Source: Desulfobacterales bacterium HSG16 (GTDB taxonomy: Bacteria > Desulfobacterota > Desulfobacteria > Desulfobacterales > HSG16). Taken from it: 64,000 nt of DNA. The stretch spans positions 19,810 to 83,809 of the forward strand of contig JAUCGE010000004.1 of NCBI GenBank assembly GCA_030377965.1, read 5' to 3'. The notes below the pieces were generated by a model. That model ran no database searches and was not told the origin of the DNA. It saw only the letters and a program-made list of their open reading frames with translations. Numbering within the stretch: the first letter of the stretch is position 1; every line of letters starts with the position of its first letter. The position numbers were made by a program, and so were the translations under genes. Shown piece after piece: positions 44,258-53,241 of the stretch.

Positions 44258-46459
44258 ATGACACTCAGAGTATTTATCGTAGAGAATGATCAGATCATGG
44301 GAAATCTGCTCGAAGTCCGTTTGTCAGACGCTGGATATGATGCCAGTTTTTTCGATAACGCTGAGAAAGCGTTGGACATATTAAAACAGGATATTGCAGA
44401 TCAGAGGAAAGTTCGATTGATGATCTGTGATGTGGTAAATGGACTTAATCTTCATGAATTATTGCGAAAAAATATAGAAACCTCAGACATTCCTTTTATT
44501 TTTACTGCCCAGAGCGATGAAATTTCAAAGCAGGTATTCTCTCTTTGTGCAGGCATGGATGATCATATCGAAAAGCCATTTAAAGTTGAGGATCTTCTTT
44601 TGTTGATGGAAAATGTGATAGCCGATGTGGAAAATGCACTGACTTTTAAAGATAAAACCGATTTTTCCGGCAGGCTGGAACAAATCGGGATGAGTGATTT
44701 ATTCAAAATTATGGAGATCGGTCATAAAAGCGGCGAACTTGTTATCAAAAACCCCGGTGAAAAATATCACTCCCGTCTTTTTTTCAAAGATGGCAGATTG
44801 ACCAATTCCCAGACTGGAGATCCGGCAGACAACAAAACAGCGCAACTTACTGGAGAAGATGCTTTTTTTGAAATTATGACCAAATCCGAAGGTGATTTTT
44901 CTTTTTTCAAAAAAGAAATAAATATGCTGCCTCAGATAACAGCTGAAAACTGGGATATTTTTTACAGGGGGCTTGAAAGCATCAAAAAGAATGAAAATCC
45001 CGTAGATGAAGCAGAGAGGATATTGCTCGACACTCCCCTGATCCCTGAGGGCCTGATCAAAGTTCTGGCCAGTTTTACTCAGAGAAAAGCAACAGGTATA
45101 CTGGAAATCAGGGATTTACCGAAAAAAGCTGCCGTCTATTTTCAAAACGGCTCAATCGTCCATGTCGTTTACGGAAAAGCGGAAGGGAAAAAGGCGCTTT
45201 TCAGGATTTTTGGACATCATGCCGGCATCCCGGAATTTCATTCCCGGTCGGAAACCATCAAGCAGACTATTTCCGGAAATCTCAAGCAGTTGCTTCAGGA
45301 AGGCAACAGATCCTGCGAAATTATTGACGGTATCCTGCCTGAAGAATTTGAACAGCAGTTGGATGTGCTGGAGTCAGCACTTGGTAATCGGCCTGATATA
45401 ACCGCTCATAAAGGGCTTTCCCATGTCATTTCTCTTACAAGACAGTATCAAACAGTTACAGATATCCTTGATGCCGGTAAAATGAGCGATTATCAGATAT
45501 ACAAGAATCTTGGATGGCTGATAAAAGCAGGTGTACTCAGACCTGCGAAAAAAGGCTGTGCTGATATCTGTCTTATTACGGACAGCACCAGCGATCTTAC
45601 AGAGGAACTTATCCGTGATCTGAATATTTTTACTATCCCCATTTCTGTTAACTTCGAGGATAATATCTGGATCGACGGTGTAGATATGTCACCATCTGAT
45701 TTTTATAAGACATTGAAATCATCAAAAATATTTCCATCCACCATCCCTCCGTCCGTAGAGAGTTTTCATGACCTGTTTGCAAGGCAGGCCGGGCAAAACG
45801 ATATTATAGCTCTTTTTTTATCCGGGGATTTGAGCAGTACTGTTGAAAACGCTATTGCTGCCAGAGACAATCACTATGGAACATACCAGATCAACAGGAA
45901 ATCGAATCTGGGAGAAAAATATCCTCTCAGGATTCAAATCATCGATTCACGCCAGGTTTCACTCGGCATGGGGATTTTAATTGTCAGTCTTGCGGAAAAA
46001 ATTCGTGAGGGGCTTGACATGGATGCTCTTGTGGAATTTGCTAATGCCTGTATCCCGAAAATTCGGGTTTTCTTCATTGCGGATACCCTCGAATATCTCC
46101 ATCGGGGAGGGAGAATCGGAAAAACGGGTGCATTTGTTGGTAAATTGCTCAATTCCCGTCCAATTATGGGTATACACGAAGGTAAAATGAAAATTCTGGA
46201 TAAGGGCATGGGATGGGAAAGTACATCTGAAAAACTGATTGACTGGCTTCAATGGAGTCTTGATGATCCCACAGCACCTGTCAGAGCAGGCGTGATGCAT
46301 GCTGATGCACCGGATCGAGCAGAGATGATGGCAGAGTTGATAAAAAAGAATTTTGACTGCCATGACTTGATAATTTCTCAGGTCGGTCCCACCCTTGGAA
46401 CTCATTGTGGACCGGGTTCAGTAGGTGTGGCATGCATGCCATTATTAGAAGGTTTTTAA
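44258..46459 (+). CDS. receiver - DUF4388 - DUF4388 - DegV fusion protein
   Basis: A 733-residue fusion. Residues 1-120 are a complete response-regulator receiver (phospho-acceptor D58 in MICDVVNG, T83, K106 in EKPFK). Two DUF4388-type blocks follow (about 133-220 and 262-330; GRLEQIGMSDLFKIM and KATGILEI...VYFQNGSIVHVVYGKAEG). A short winged-helix-like stretch (385-430) leads into a full DegV fatty-acid-binding domain (437-733; LITDSTSDL, FIADTLEYLHRGGRIG, TLGTHCGPGSVG). ATG 44258 is preceded by AGGAGGAAAG; the open frame to 44159 is not conserved. It is the first gene of a signalling operon with two chemoreceptors and a partner-switching set. Confidence 0.88.
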   Translation: MTLRVFIVENDQIMGNLLEVRLSDAGYDASFFDNAEKALDILKQDIADQRKVRLMICDVVNGLNLHELLRKNIETSDIPFIFTAQSDEISKQVFSLCAGMDDHIEKPFKVEDLLLLMENVIADVENALTFKDKTDFSGRLEQIGMSDLFKIMEIGHKSGELVIKNPGEKYHSRLFFKDGRLTNSQTGDPADNKTAQLTGEDAFFEIMTKSEGDFSFFKKEINMLPQITAENWDIFYRGLESIKKNENPVDEAERILLDTPLIPEGLIKVLASFTQRKATGILEIRDLPKKAAVYFQNGSIVHVVYGKAEGKKALFRIFGHHAGIPEFHSRSETIKQTISGNLKQLLQEGNRSCEIIDGILPEEFEQQLDVLESALGNRPDITAHKGLSHVISLTRQYQTVTDILDAGKMSDYQIYKNLGWLIKAGVLRPAKKGCADICLITDSTSDLTEELIRDLNIFTIPISVNFEDNIWIDGVDMSPSDFYKTLKSSKIFPSTIPPSVESFHDLFARQAGQNDIIALFLSGDLSSTVENAIAARDNHYGTYQINRKSNLGEKYPLRIQIIDSRQVSLGMGILIVSLAEKIREGLDMDALVEFANACIPKIRVFFIADTLEYLHRGGRIGKTGAFVGKLLNSRPIMGIHEGKMKILDKGMGWESTSEKLIDWLQWSLDDPTAPVRAGVMHADAPDRAEMMAELIKKNFDCHDLIISQVGPTLGTHCGPGSVGVACMPLLEGF

Positions 46460-46465
46460 TCTGCT

Positions 46466-47917
46466 ATGAAGAATTTACTTGATATCATCTTTGGAAAATT
46501 TCGAATTTCCACACGAATCAATTTTATAGGAATTTCGATTGTTCTAATGACAGCCTGCATAATCAGTTTTGTATATCCAGAGATCAGACAGATGATGTTC
46601 GATGCGAGAAATGACAGGACCAGAAATCTTGTTGAATCTGTTTTTGATGTTATAACGTGGCATGCAAAAGAGGCTGAAAAGGGAAACATCACAGAAAAAG
46701 AGGCACAGCACAGAGTAAAGGAAATCATACGTAATATCCGATATGATGCAAGTGAATATTACTGGATCAATGATTTCAATGGGTTTATGCTGATGCATCC
46801 GATTTCTGCTGCCGGGCTGGAAGGAAATGTGGTAATAGATCTCAAAGATGTATATGGAACGAAAATTATAGAAAATTTTATTCGGATCGCAGAAAAAAAA
46901 GGTTATGGATTTTTTACTTACTACTGGTCCAGACCTGGTGAGAAAAAACCGGTAAAAAAAGTTGCCTATGTCAAGTCTTATCCTGCATGGGGATGGATAC
47001 TGGGGTCAGGTGTTTATGTGGATGACATAGAAAAGGAAATGGCAGTTATCAAGCATCTGTTGATCGGACTTATGACTTCAGTTTTTTTGTTTTCCATCAT
47101 ATTTTCCTGGCGCATGGCCGCTTCCATAGCCAGACCTGTTTATATAGTCATGAAAAAATTGGATGAGTCTGCAAAAAGCATGTTTGCTGCGTCAGGCGAA
47201 GTCGCAGGAGCCAGCCAGATACTTGCCCAGAATGCGAGCCAGCAGGCAGCAGCCATAGAAGAAGCTTCTGCATCTCTCGAACAGATGAGTGCCATGAGCA
47301 AGGAAACTTCCAAACTGACCGGAGGAACCGAGATGCTGATGCATGAAAATATATCCAAGTCCGGCCATTCCCTGAAATCTCTGATCGAATTGACCGTAGG
47401 AATGGAACAGATAGAATCTGACAGCGGCAAAATGGGAGAGATTATCAATATTATAGACTCTATTGCATTTCAAACCAATCTTCTGGCATTAAACGCAGCC
47501 ATTGAAGCTGCAAGAGCAGGAGAAGCCGGGGCCGGTTTTTCGATTGTAGCAGATGAAGTCAGAAATCTGGCCATGAAGACCGGTGAAGCAGCCGGAACTA
47601 CCCAATCTCTGCTGGATGAAACCATTCATAGGGTCGGATTCGCTGTTTCTTCGATCAAGAGTATAAACAATGATTTTGAGGATATTATAGAATCTGCTAC
47701 ATCTATGGGAGAGAAAACGAATTCCATTACACGGGCCAGCAGAGAGCAGTCCAGAGGAATTGCACAGATCAATACTGCAGCCAGTGAAATTGACAAAACA
47801 ACACAGGATATGGCAGCTATTGCACAGCAGACATCTGCCTCTGCTCAAGAATTGACAGCTCAGGCGGTGCAGGTGCAATCTTTTGTAAGCAGATTAAGAA
47901 AAATTGTCGAGGGATGA
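46466..47917 (+). CDS. methyl-accepting chemotaxis protein with single-Cache sensor
   Basis: A 483-residue chemoreceptor. A helix near residues 17-40 and another near 195-215 bracket a single-Cache (sCache_2-like) periplasmic sensor with the characteristic [19 protein letters not shown] and [12 protein letters not shown] segments, which usually bind small carboxylates. The signalling tip [20 protein letters not shown] is complete. It starts six bases after the DegV fusion gene. The cytoplasmic part is closely similar to that of the next gene, suggesting a tandem duplication of the signalling half. Confidence 0.95.
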   Translation: MKNLLDIIFGKFRISTRINFIGISIVLMTACIISFVYPEIRQMMFDARNDRTRNLVESVFDVITWHAKEAEKGNITEKEAQHRVKEIIRNIRYDASEYYWINDFNGFMLMHPISAAGLEGNVVIDLKDVYGTKIIENFIRIAEKKGYGFFTYYWSRPGEKKPVKKVAYVKSYPAWGWILGSGVYVDDIEKEMAVIKHLLIGLMTSVFLFSIIFSWRMAASIARPVYIVMKKLDESAKSMFAASGEVAGASQILAQNASQQAAAIEEASASLEQMSAMSKETSKLTGGTEMLMHENISKSGHSLKSLIELTVGMEQIESDSGKMGEIINIIDSIAFQTNLLALNAAIEAARAGEAGAGFSIVADEVRNLAMKTGEAAGTTQSLLDETIHRVGFAVSSIKSINNDFEDIIESATSMGEKTNSITRASREQSRGIAQINTAASEIDKTTQDMAAIAQQTSASAQELTAQAVQVQSFVSRLRKIVEG

Positions 47918-47972
47918 TAAAAACTTCCTCCCCGGTTCCGACCGATAGAAAACATATACAGGAGAAAAGGTA

Positions 47973-49568
47973 ATGGAAAGAGGAATATTTGGTATCAGAC
48001 GATGGAAAAGTAAAATACAAAACAGGATAACCGTAATTCTGGTTATCACAACGGTAATCATTATGAGCTGTTTCTCCGTTTTCTATTACAGGGAAACAAA
48101 AGCACAAAAAATTCAGATACTCGAAGGGCTTACGGATATCACCCTCAGCCGGTTGTCAAAAAATCTGAAATCTCCTCTATGGGATGTGGACCCAGAGGAA
48201 GCAGAAACCATTATACTGCATGAAATGATGGAAAAGCGGATTTATGCAGTGGTACTCAGAAATAAAAAAGACGGATCAATCCTGGTTGCCCAAAAAAGGA
48301 ATCAAGATTGGGAACCAGTCGATTTTGGCAAAAAAAACAATAATATGAAGTTCGATCATAAAAAAGAAGGAATCAAGATTTTCAAGACAATGGATATAAA
48401 AGAAGGGGAAGCTCATCTTGGATATCTGGAACTTTATCTTTCAGGTAAATTTATGAAAGAAGAACTCGATTATTATGTCCTGACCATCGGCATCACTTCA
48501 TTGGTACTTATCCTGGCCATTCTCATTTCAGTGATGACCAGTATTCGTTTTTTTCTTGTAAAACCTTTGAGCCAGATCGTTCGAGGTTTAAACCAGGTTT
48601 CAGAGCAGGTGGCTGTGTCAGCAGATGAAGTGGCCACTGCCAGTCATAAACTTTCCGAAGGAGCTTCTACCCAGGCAGTCCAGGTGGAAGAGACATCTGC
48701 TTCATTAGAAGAGATGAACGCCATGTGTCGGAACACTTCGGATCTTACTCAGGGAACAGAAGTCCTGATGAATGAAAATATTGCCAAGTCGGGGCAGTCT
48801 CTGAAAGCGTTGATCGAATTGACAACAGGAATGAGCAGGATAGAAGCTGACAGCGGCAAAATGGGCCAGATTATAAAAACCATTGATGAAATAGCTTTTC
48901 AAACCAACCTGCTGGCTCTCAATGCAGCTATAGAGGCCGCTCGGGCAGGAGAAGCCGGGGCTGGATTTTCTGTTGTGGCCGATGAAGTCAGAAGTCTTGC
49001 TCTCAGAACTACAGAGGCTGCCAGCACCACACAGGAACTGCTGGATGAAACCATAAGCAGGGTAAGTATGGCCGCCGCATCCATTAAGGATATAAACACT
49101 GATTTTGAAGGCATAATAGAATCTGCCACGATAATGGGGGAAAAAACAGCAGCGATAACCCTGGCCAGCAGAGAACAGGTAAGAGGTATCGAACAGATCA
49201 ATCTGGCCGCTGGAGAAATCGACAATGTCACCCAGCATGTTGCTGCAAGTTCGGAACAGACAGCTGCATCATCTGGAGACATGGCCTCTCAGGCTGTTAA
49301 AATGAAATGTCTGGTGGAAGAACTGCTGGCGGTGATTCACGGGGATCGAAGCTCATCTGAGATTCTAAAAAAGCAGGGACAATCCAAAATTTCCTGGCAG
49401 CCGGAATCAATGGAATTAAAACAGCAGAGGCAGAATCTCATATCTTCAGAATCGAAATTTTATCCTAAAGATAAAAAAAAGAATTTGCTGTCACAAGGAC
49501 AGAATGAAAACAGGTACATTGACTTCGAACATGAAAATTTTAACGAAGACGACCTGCCATCTTTTTAA
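47973..49568 (+). CDS. methyl-accepting chemotaxis protein with extended C-terminus
   Basis: A 531-residue chemoreceptor. A helix at residues 20-37 and another near 165-190 bracket a periplasmic sensor with LSRLSKNLKSPLWDVDPEEA and HLGYLELYLS, similar to sensors in kinases and receptors of delta- and gammaproteobacteria. The signalling tip [20 protein letters not shown] is complete. The C-terminal 70 residues after the methylation helices are charged and end in FNEDDLPSF, possibly a tether for the methylation enzymes. GGAGAAAAGG precedes the start. It is followed three bases later by the receiver-phosphatase gene. Confidence 0.95.
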   Translation: MERGIFGIRRWKSKIQNRITVILVITTVIIMSCFSVFYYRETKAQKIQILEGLTDITLSRLSKNLKSPLWDVDPEEAETIILHEMMEKRIYAVVLRNKKDGSILVAQKRNQDWEPVDFGKKNNNMKFDHKKEGIKIFKTMDIKEGEAHLGYLELYLSGKFMKEELDYYVLTIGITSLVLILAILISVMTSIRFFLVKPLSQIVRGLNQVSEQVAVSADEVATASHKLSEGASTQAVQVEETSASLEEMNAMCRNTSDLTQGTEVLMNENIAKSGQSLKALIELTTGMSRIEADSGKMGQIIKTIDEIAFQTNLLALNAAIEAARAGEAGAGFSVVADEVRSLALRTTEAASTTQELLDETISRVSMAAASIKDINTDFEGIIESATIMGEKTAAITLASREQVRGIEQINLAAGEIDNVTQHVAASSEQTAASSGDMASQAVKMKCLVEELLAVIHGDRSSSEILKKQGQSKISWQPESMELKQQRQNLISSESKFYPKDKKKNLLSQGQNENRYIDFEHENFNEDDLPSF

Positions 49569-49571
49569 ATT

Positions 49572-51365
49572 ATGGAGAGCCGATTGCAGAAGCAAAACAT
49601 ATTGATCGTAGATGACTCCCCTGTAAATATAAAAATACTTGGGGCAACCCTCATGGACGACTATGAGATCATGGTCACAACCAGCGGTCTGGAAGCTCTT
49701 GATATCGTGGGATCTGAAAACAGGCCGGATTTGATTCTTCTGGATATCATGATGCCTGAAATGGACGGGTACGAAGTGTGCAGGCGGCTCAAGTCCGATC
49801 CTTTGACAGAACATATACCAGTTATATTCATCACAGCCAGAAGTGAAGAGAAGGAGCAGACCAAAGGCTTTGAACTGGGCGCTGTAGATTATATCACAAA
49901 GCCTTTTTCACCTGCTATTGTAAAGGCCCGCGTAACTACACATCTGGATTTGAAACTCCACCAGGACAGGCTGTCTAAGACCAACAATCTTTTAAAACAG
50001 CAGTTGAAAAAACAGGAAATCAGCATTGACATGTCCAAAAAACTTTTGAACCTGATCAATGGATTATCTCCACGCTATATCGAACTTTCGTCGGGTCTGA
50101 TGATATTTGTCGATGCTATCCTGATTCCCTGCCACGCGGAAGGGGGAGACCATTATTTCATCAGATGCGTGGAACCAGACAGCGATCATAAAGACGGAAA
50201 AACCGTGATCAGCCTCAAAGATCAGTCTGGACATGAAGTTGGTTGTGTATTGAGAAGTATCATGACGGATATGATTCACCGGGCATTACTCGACAAATTC
50301 GGATCTCTTCCCATCGAATCTGCGGTTTCCATGCTCAATGATGAAATATGCCGTTCGGACATGCTCAACCGGGAAGACTTTTTTACTTCCATCAATGCGG
50401 AAATTGACCATGAAACACTCATGCTTCGATATGTCTCTGCCGGGCATCCTCCTTTTCTTCTGATCCGTTCAAAATCTGTCATACCTCTGCCTGAAACGGG
50501 GCAGGCTGGCGAAAACGTTCCCATAGCCATTCAAGAAGGGATAGAATTTGCTGCTGGATCTTTCCAGTTGATTCCCGGAGATAAACTGATTTTTTATACT
50601 GACGGCCTTACCGAAATGCCGATTAAAAACAAAAAAGATATGATCACCATTGATGGACTGGCTCAAATCGTACTTGATATTATCGACAGACATGAAGGCG
50701 GATACGATCTTTCTGTATCGGAGATCATGCAGAGTCTGCTGAGTGAAATAGCCCGGATAAGCATGGAACGGGTGAGTCCTGAAGATGCCTGTAACAGAGC
50801 TGTCAACACTTCAAGTGATGATATTACTCTGGTATGCCTGGAAATAGAACCTCTTGAACAATATTCACAACATATCTGGTATCCCTGGAATGACAAGGAT
50901 ATATCAAAACTTGTAAACAATCTTTGTAAGCAGATCGAAAAAGAGTGGAGTACTCAAGGGTTCGACATGTCCAGACAGAGGCTGCCTCTGGTATTGGAAG
51001 AAGCGGTATTGAATGCATGGAAACATGGGAATAAAAAAGATCCTGAAAAATCGATTACCGTTCGATGGCGCATGGGCAATGATTTTTATATGGAAGTGAT
51101 TGATGAAGGCGAAGGGTTCGATTATGAGAATCAGCCTGATCCCACCGTACATGAAAATATTGCAAAACCTTCGGGAAAAGGAGTTTTTATAATTCGTCAT
51201 TACAGTACCTTTGCCAAATGGAAGGATAATGGCCGCCATCTTATGATTTTTTTAAGGAAAAACATGAATTCCGGGGAGGAAAAGCGTATAAGAAAAATCG
51301 AAAAAATGGTACGTTTATGGGGAATGCCCAACCGCCTTTACTGGCAGGCAGGCCGCGAAAATTAA
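49572..51365 (+). CDS. receiver - SpoIIE (PP2C) phosphatase - HATPase protein
   Basis: A 597-residue signalling protein. Residues 1-125 are a complete receiver (D58 in LLDIMMP, K110 in ITKPF). A SpoIIE/RsbU-type PP2C phosphatase follows (about 165-415; AEGGDHYF, YVSAGHPPFLL, LIFYTDGLTE). The end (about 455-585) is a HATPase_c_2 domain of the RsbW/anti-sigma kinase class (LEEAVLNAWKHGNKKD, DEGEGFD, GKGVFIIRHY). Phosphatase and kinase of one STAS protein fused to a receiver suggest a bidirectional switch controlled by phosphorylation. A STAS gene lies 300 bases downstream. Confidence 0.92.
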   Translation: MESRLQKQNILIVDDSPVNIKILGATLMDDYEIMVTTSGLEALDIVGSENRPDLILLDIMMPEMDGYEVCRRLKSDPLTEHIPVIFITARSEEKEQTKGFELGAVDYITKPFSPAIVKARVTTHLDLKLHQDRLSKTNNLLKQQLKKQEISIDMSKKLLNLINGLSPRYIELSSGLMIFVDAILIPCHAEGGDHYFIRCVEPDSDHKDGKTVISLKDQSGHEVGCVLRSIMTDMIHRALLDKFGSLPIESAVSMLNDEICRSDMLNREDFFTSINAEIDHETLMLRYVSAGHPPFLLIRSKSVIPLPETGQAGENVPIAIQEGIEFAAGSFQLIPGDKLIFYTDGLTEMPIKNKKDMITIDGLAQIVLDIIDRHEGGYDLSVSEIMQSLLSEIARISMERVSPEDACNRAVNTSSDDITLVCLEIEPLEQYSQHIWYPWNDKDISKLVNNLCKQIEKEWSTQGFDMSRQRLPLVLEEAVLNAWKHGNKKDPEKSITVRWRMGNDFYMEVIDEGEGFDYENQPDPTVHENIAKPSGKGVFIIRHYSTFAKWKDNGRHLMIFLRKNMNSGEEKRIRKIEKMVRLWGMPNRLYWQAGREN

Positions 51366-51666
51366 GTTTAAGGTGGAATAAACGAGCATCTTGCATGTCA
51401 AATTCAACATGTGCTGCATTTTTTACTTGTTCTTTGTATGTGAAATCATCTATTTTCAAAAAAGCATGAGGCTTGTTATGTCCCTTTTATCAGCAGCCAC
51501 ATGGAATAAGGATTGCCTTGTAGATTTCGGGCAAGGAAAAAATGCAGGCTGAAAATAAATATGACTGCAAGTGAATGTTAAATATCCTTAAACAGATAAG
51601 TTTTCGCTTTTGTAATCAATAACTCTATTTTAACACATAAAAACAATTTTGAAAGGAAAAATAGCC
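51366..51666. other. non-coding gap, no feature supported
   Basis: A 300-base A+T-rich gap between the phosphatase gene and the STAS gene. I see no open frame with homology, no convincing terminator and no clear promoter. Confidence 0.5.
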
Positions 51667-51978
51667 ATGATGGAGCTTCAGGTAAACCAGGAACAGAGTA
51701 CGCTTCGCTTTTTAGTAAAAGGCAATATAGATGAAGTTGGAGCTGAAGAATTGAAAAGCCGTTTCAAGGAAATTAATATTTCCTCAATCAAGGAAATGGT
51801 TTTCGATTTTTCCGGCGTTACTCATATCGGCAGTGCGGGAATTGGAAAACTGCTTCTTTTTTATAAAGATATGGCATTGATTGGTGGCAAAATTCGAATC
51901 GAAAATGTTTCGGCAACGGTTTACGAATTGTTCGGCGTACTCAAGCTTGATACCATTTTTACCATTCAAAGGGCTTGA
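51667..51978 (+). CDS. STAS-domain anti-sigma factor antagonist (RsbV/SpoIIAA type)
   Basis: A 103-residue single STAS domain. It has VKGNIDEVGAEELKSRF at the start, the hydrophobic MVFDFSGVTHIGSAGIGKLL core and LIGGKIRIENVSATVYELFGVLKLDTIF. The Ser of GSAGIG is the phosphorylation position in SpoIIAA/RsbV, so it can be switched by a SpoIIE-type phosphatase and a HATPase kinase, both encoded just upstream in one protein. I chose ATG 51667, preceded by AAAGGA; an earlier ATG at 51649 lies before that site. No sigma factor is encoded in the window. Confidence 0.93.
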   Translation: MMELQVNQEQSTLRFLVKGNIDEVGAEELKSRFKEINISSIKEMVFDFSGVTHIGSAGIGKLLLFYKDMALIGGKIRIENVSATVYELFGVLKLDTIFTIQRA

Positions 51979-52058
51979 TCAGCGTAAGCGGGTATCAATG
52001 GCTGAACCAAAAAAAATGGTAAAGCAAGTATACCTGCTCTCGCAGGAGAAATGATTCG

Positions 52059-52757
52059 ATGGGTTATAAAGCAAAAAGAAAAAATCTGCTGATTGTTGAT
52101 GACGCACCTGCAAATCTCAGGGTGCTGGTGGAAATTCTGATGGAAGTATACGAGATCAGTGTTGCCACCAATGGTCTGGAAGCTCTTGATATTGTCAAGA
52201 GCCGGATGGAGATAAATGCTGTCCCGGACCTGATCCTGCTCGACATAGTCATGCCGGAAATGGACGGGTATGAAGTATGCAGGAGGCTGCGGGAAAACGA
52301 AGAAACACGGGATATCCCAGTGGTTTTTGTTACTGCTAACACAGATGATGAAACATTACAGAAGGCATTTGACGCGGGTTGCGTTGATTATGTGAGAAAG
52401 CCTGTAAATCGCATCGAACTCATGGCAAGAATCAATTCTGCCCTTACGCATCAGGAACTGACAAGAAAGCTGCTTCAGGAAGAGAAATTGAAGGGTGTGC
52501 TGGAAATGGCAGGCGCTGTCTGCCATGAACTCAACCAGCCCATGCAGTCAATCCTGGGTTTTTCTCAGTTGCTGATGATGGAAATGCCCGAAGAAAGTTC
52601 CAGGTATGAATATGCGAAAATAATAAAGGAGCAGATAGACAAGATGGGAGCGATAACGAAAAAATTGATGCGGATCACCAGATATGAGACCATCGATTAT
52701 GTCGAACGCACCAAAATTATAGATATAGATAAGGCATCCAAAAGCAGCGAGAAGTGA
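52059..52757 (+). CDS. receiver - HisKA protein lacking a HATPase domain
   Basis: A 232-residue protein. Residues 1-125 form a receiver (D62 in LLDIVMP, K114 in VRKP) that is very similar to the receiver of the SpoIIE protein upstream (shared MPEMDGYEVCRRL and YEI.VAT.GLEALDIV). Residues 140-215 are a HisKA dimerisation/phospho-acceptor domain with H156 in CHELNQPMQSILGFSQ. The protein ends shortly after; no N, G1 or G2 box of an ATPase follows. It cannot phosphorylate itself and could act as a phosphotransfer relay, or be a truncated kinase. Confidence 0.9.
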   Translation: MGYKAKRKNLLIVDDAPANLRVLVEILMEVYEISVATNGLEALDIVKSRMEINAVPDLILLDIVMPEMDGYEVCRRLRENEETRDIPVVFVTANTDDETLQKAFDAGCVDYVRKPVNRIELMARINSALTHQELTRKLLQEEKLKGVLEMAGAVCHELNQPMQSILGFSQLLMMEMPEESSRYEYAKIIKEQIDKMGAITKKLMRITRYETIDYVERTKIIDIDKASKSSEK

Positions 52758-52818
52758 ATAACGCATTCATCATGGAAAAAGATGCTGGGGAAAATATGCA
52801 ACCCGAGTCATAAAAACC

Positions 52819-53154
52819 ATGCCCTGGCTTTTGTTCCATGAAATTCCCAAACGGCATATCTCAGATGAAAAAATTTCAGATATTCATGAAAAAATCGAGT
52901 CAGGGGCAGCCAGAAGCATAAAACAGGGCATTGATGTATACAAACCCCTGATATTTGGTCATCATCAGGTCAAAATGAAAATTCCAGGAAAAACCATTAT
53001 ATGGGAATCGGCTTCTGGACTTGATACCTATAGAAAAATTCTGACAGAATTCGTGCTTGCACCCTTGCCAGCATTTTTTACCTCTTGGGCTGGCTTTTTA
53101 TCGAATCTGGTCGAAAATAGCGGGAAATCGAAAATAATGGAAATTCGAAAATGA
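52819..53154 (+). CDS. hypothetical protein, doubtful
   Basis: A 111-codon frame between the HisKA gene and the VIT lipoprotein gene. It has balanced, protein-like codon use and charged helices (KIESGAARSIKQGIDVYK) but no clear ribosome site before the ATG and no family I recognise. It might be a real gene of unknown function or chance coding. Confidence 0.3.
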   Translation: MPWLLFHEIPKRHISDEKISDIHEKIESGAARSIKQGIDVYKPLIFGHHQVKMKIPGKTIIWESASGLDTYRKILTEFVLAPLPAFFTSWAGFLSNLVENSGKSKIMEIRK

Positions 53155-53241
53155 TAAACTACAATAATTGGATCTGATGAGAATATTGTAATTTTCAATT
53201 TTAGGACTGTCTCATCGTTTAAATCAAAAAGGAGAAACACC

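Noticed and set aside
52060..52757. A complete hybrid histidine kinase
   Set aside because: The HisKA domain is present but no N, G1 or G2 ATPase boxes follow before the stop, and none appear in the next 80 bases in any frame.
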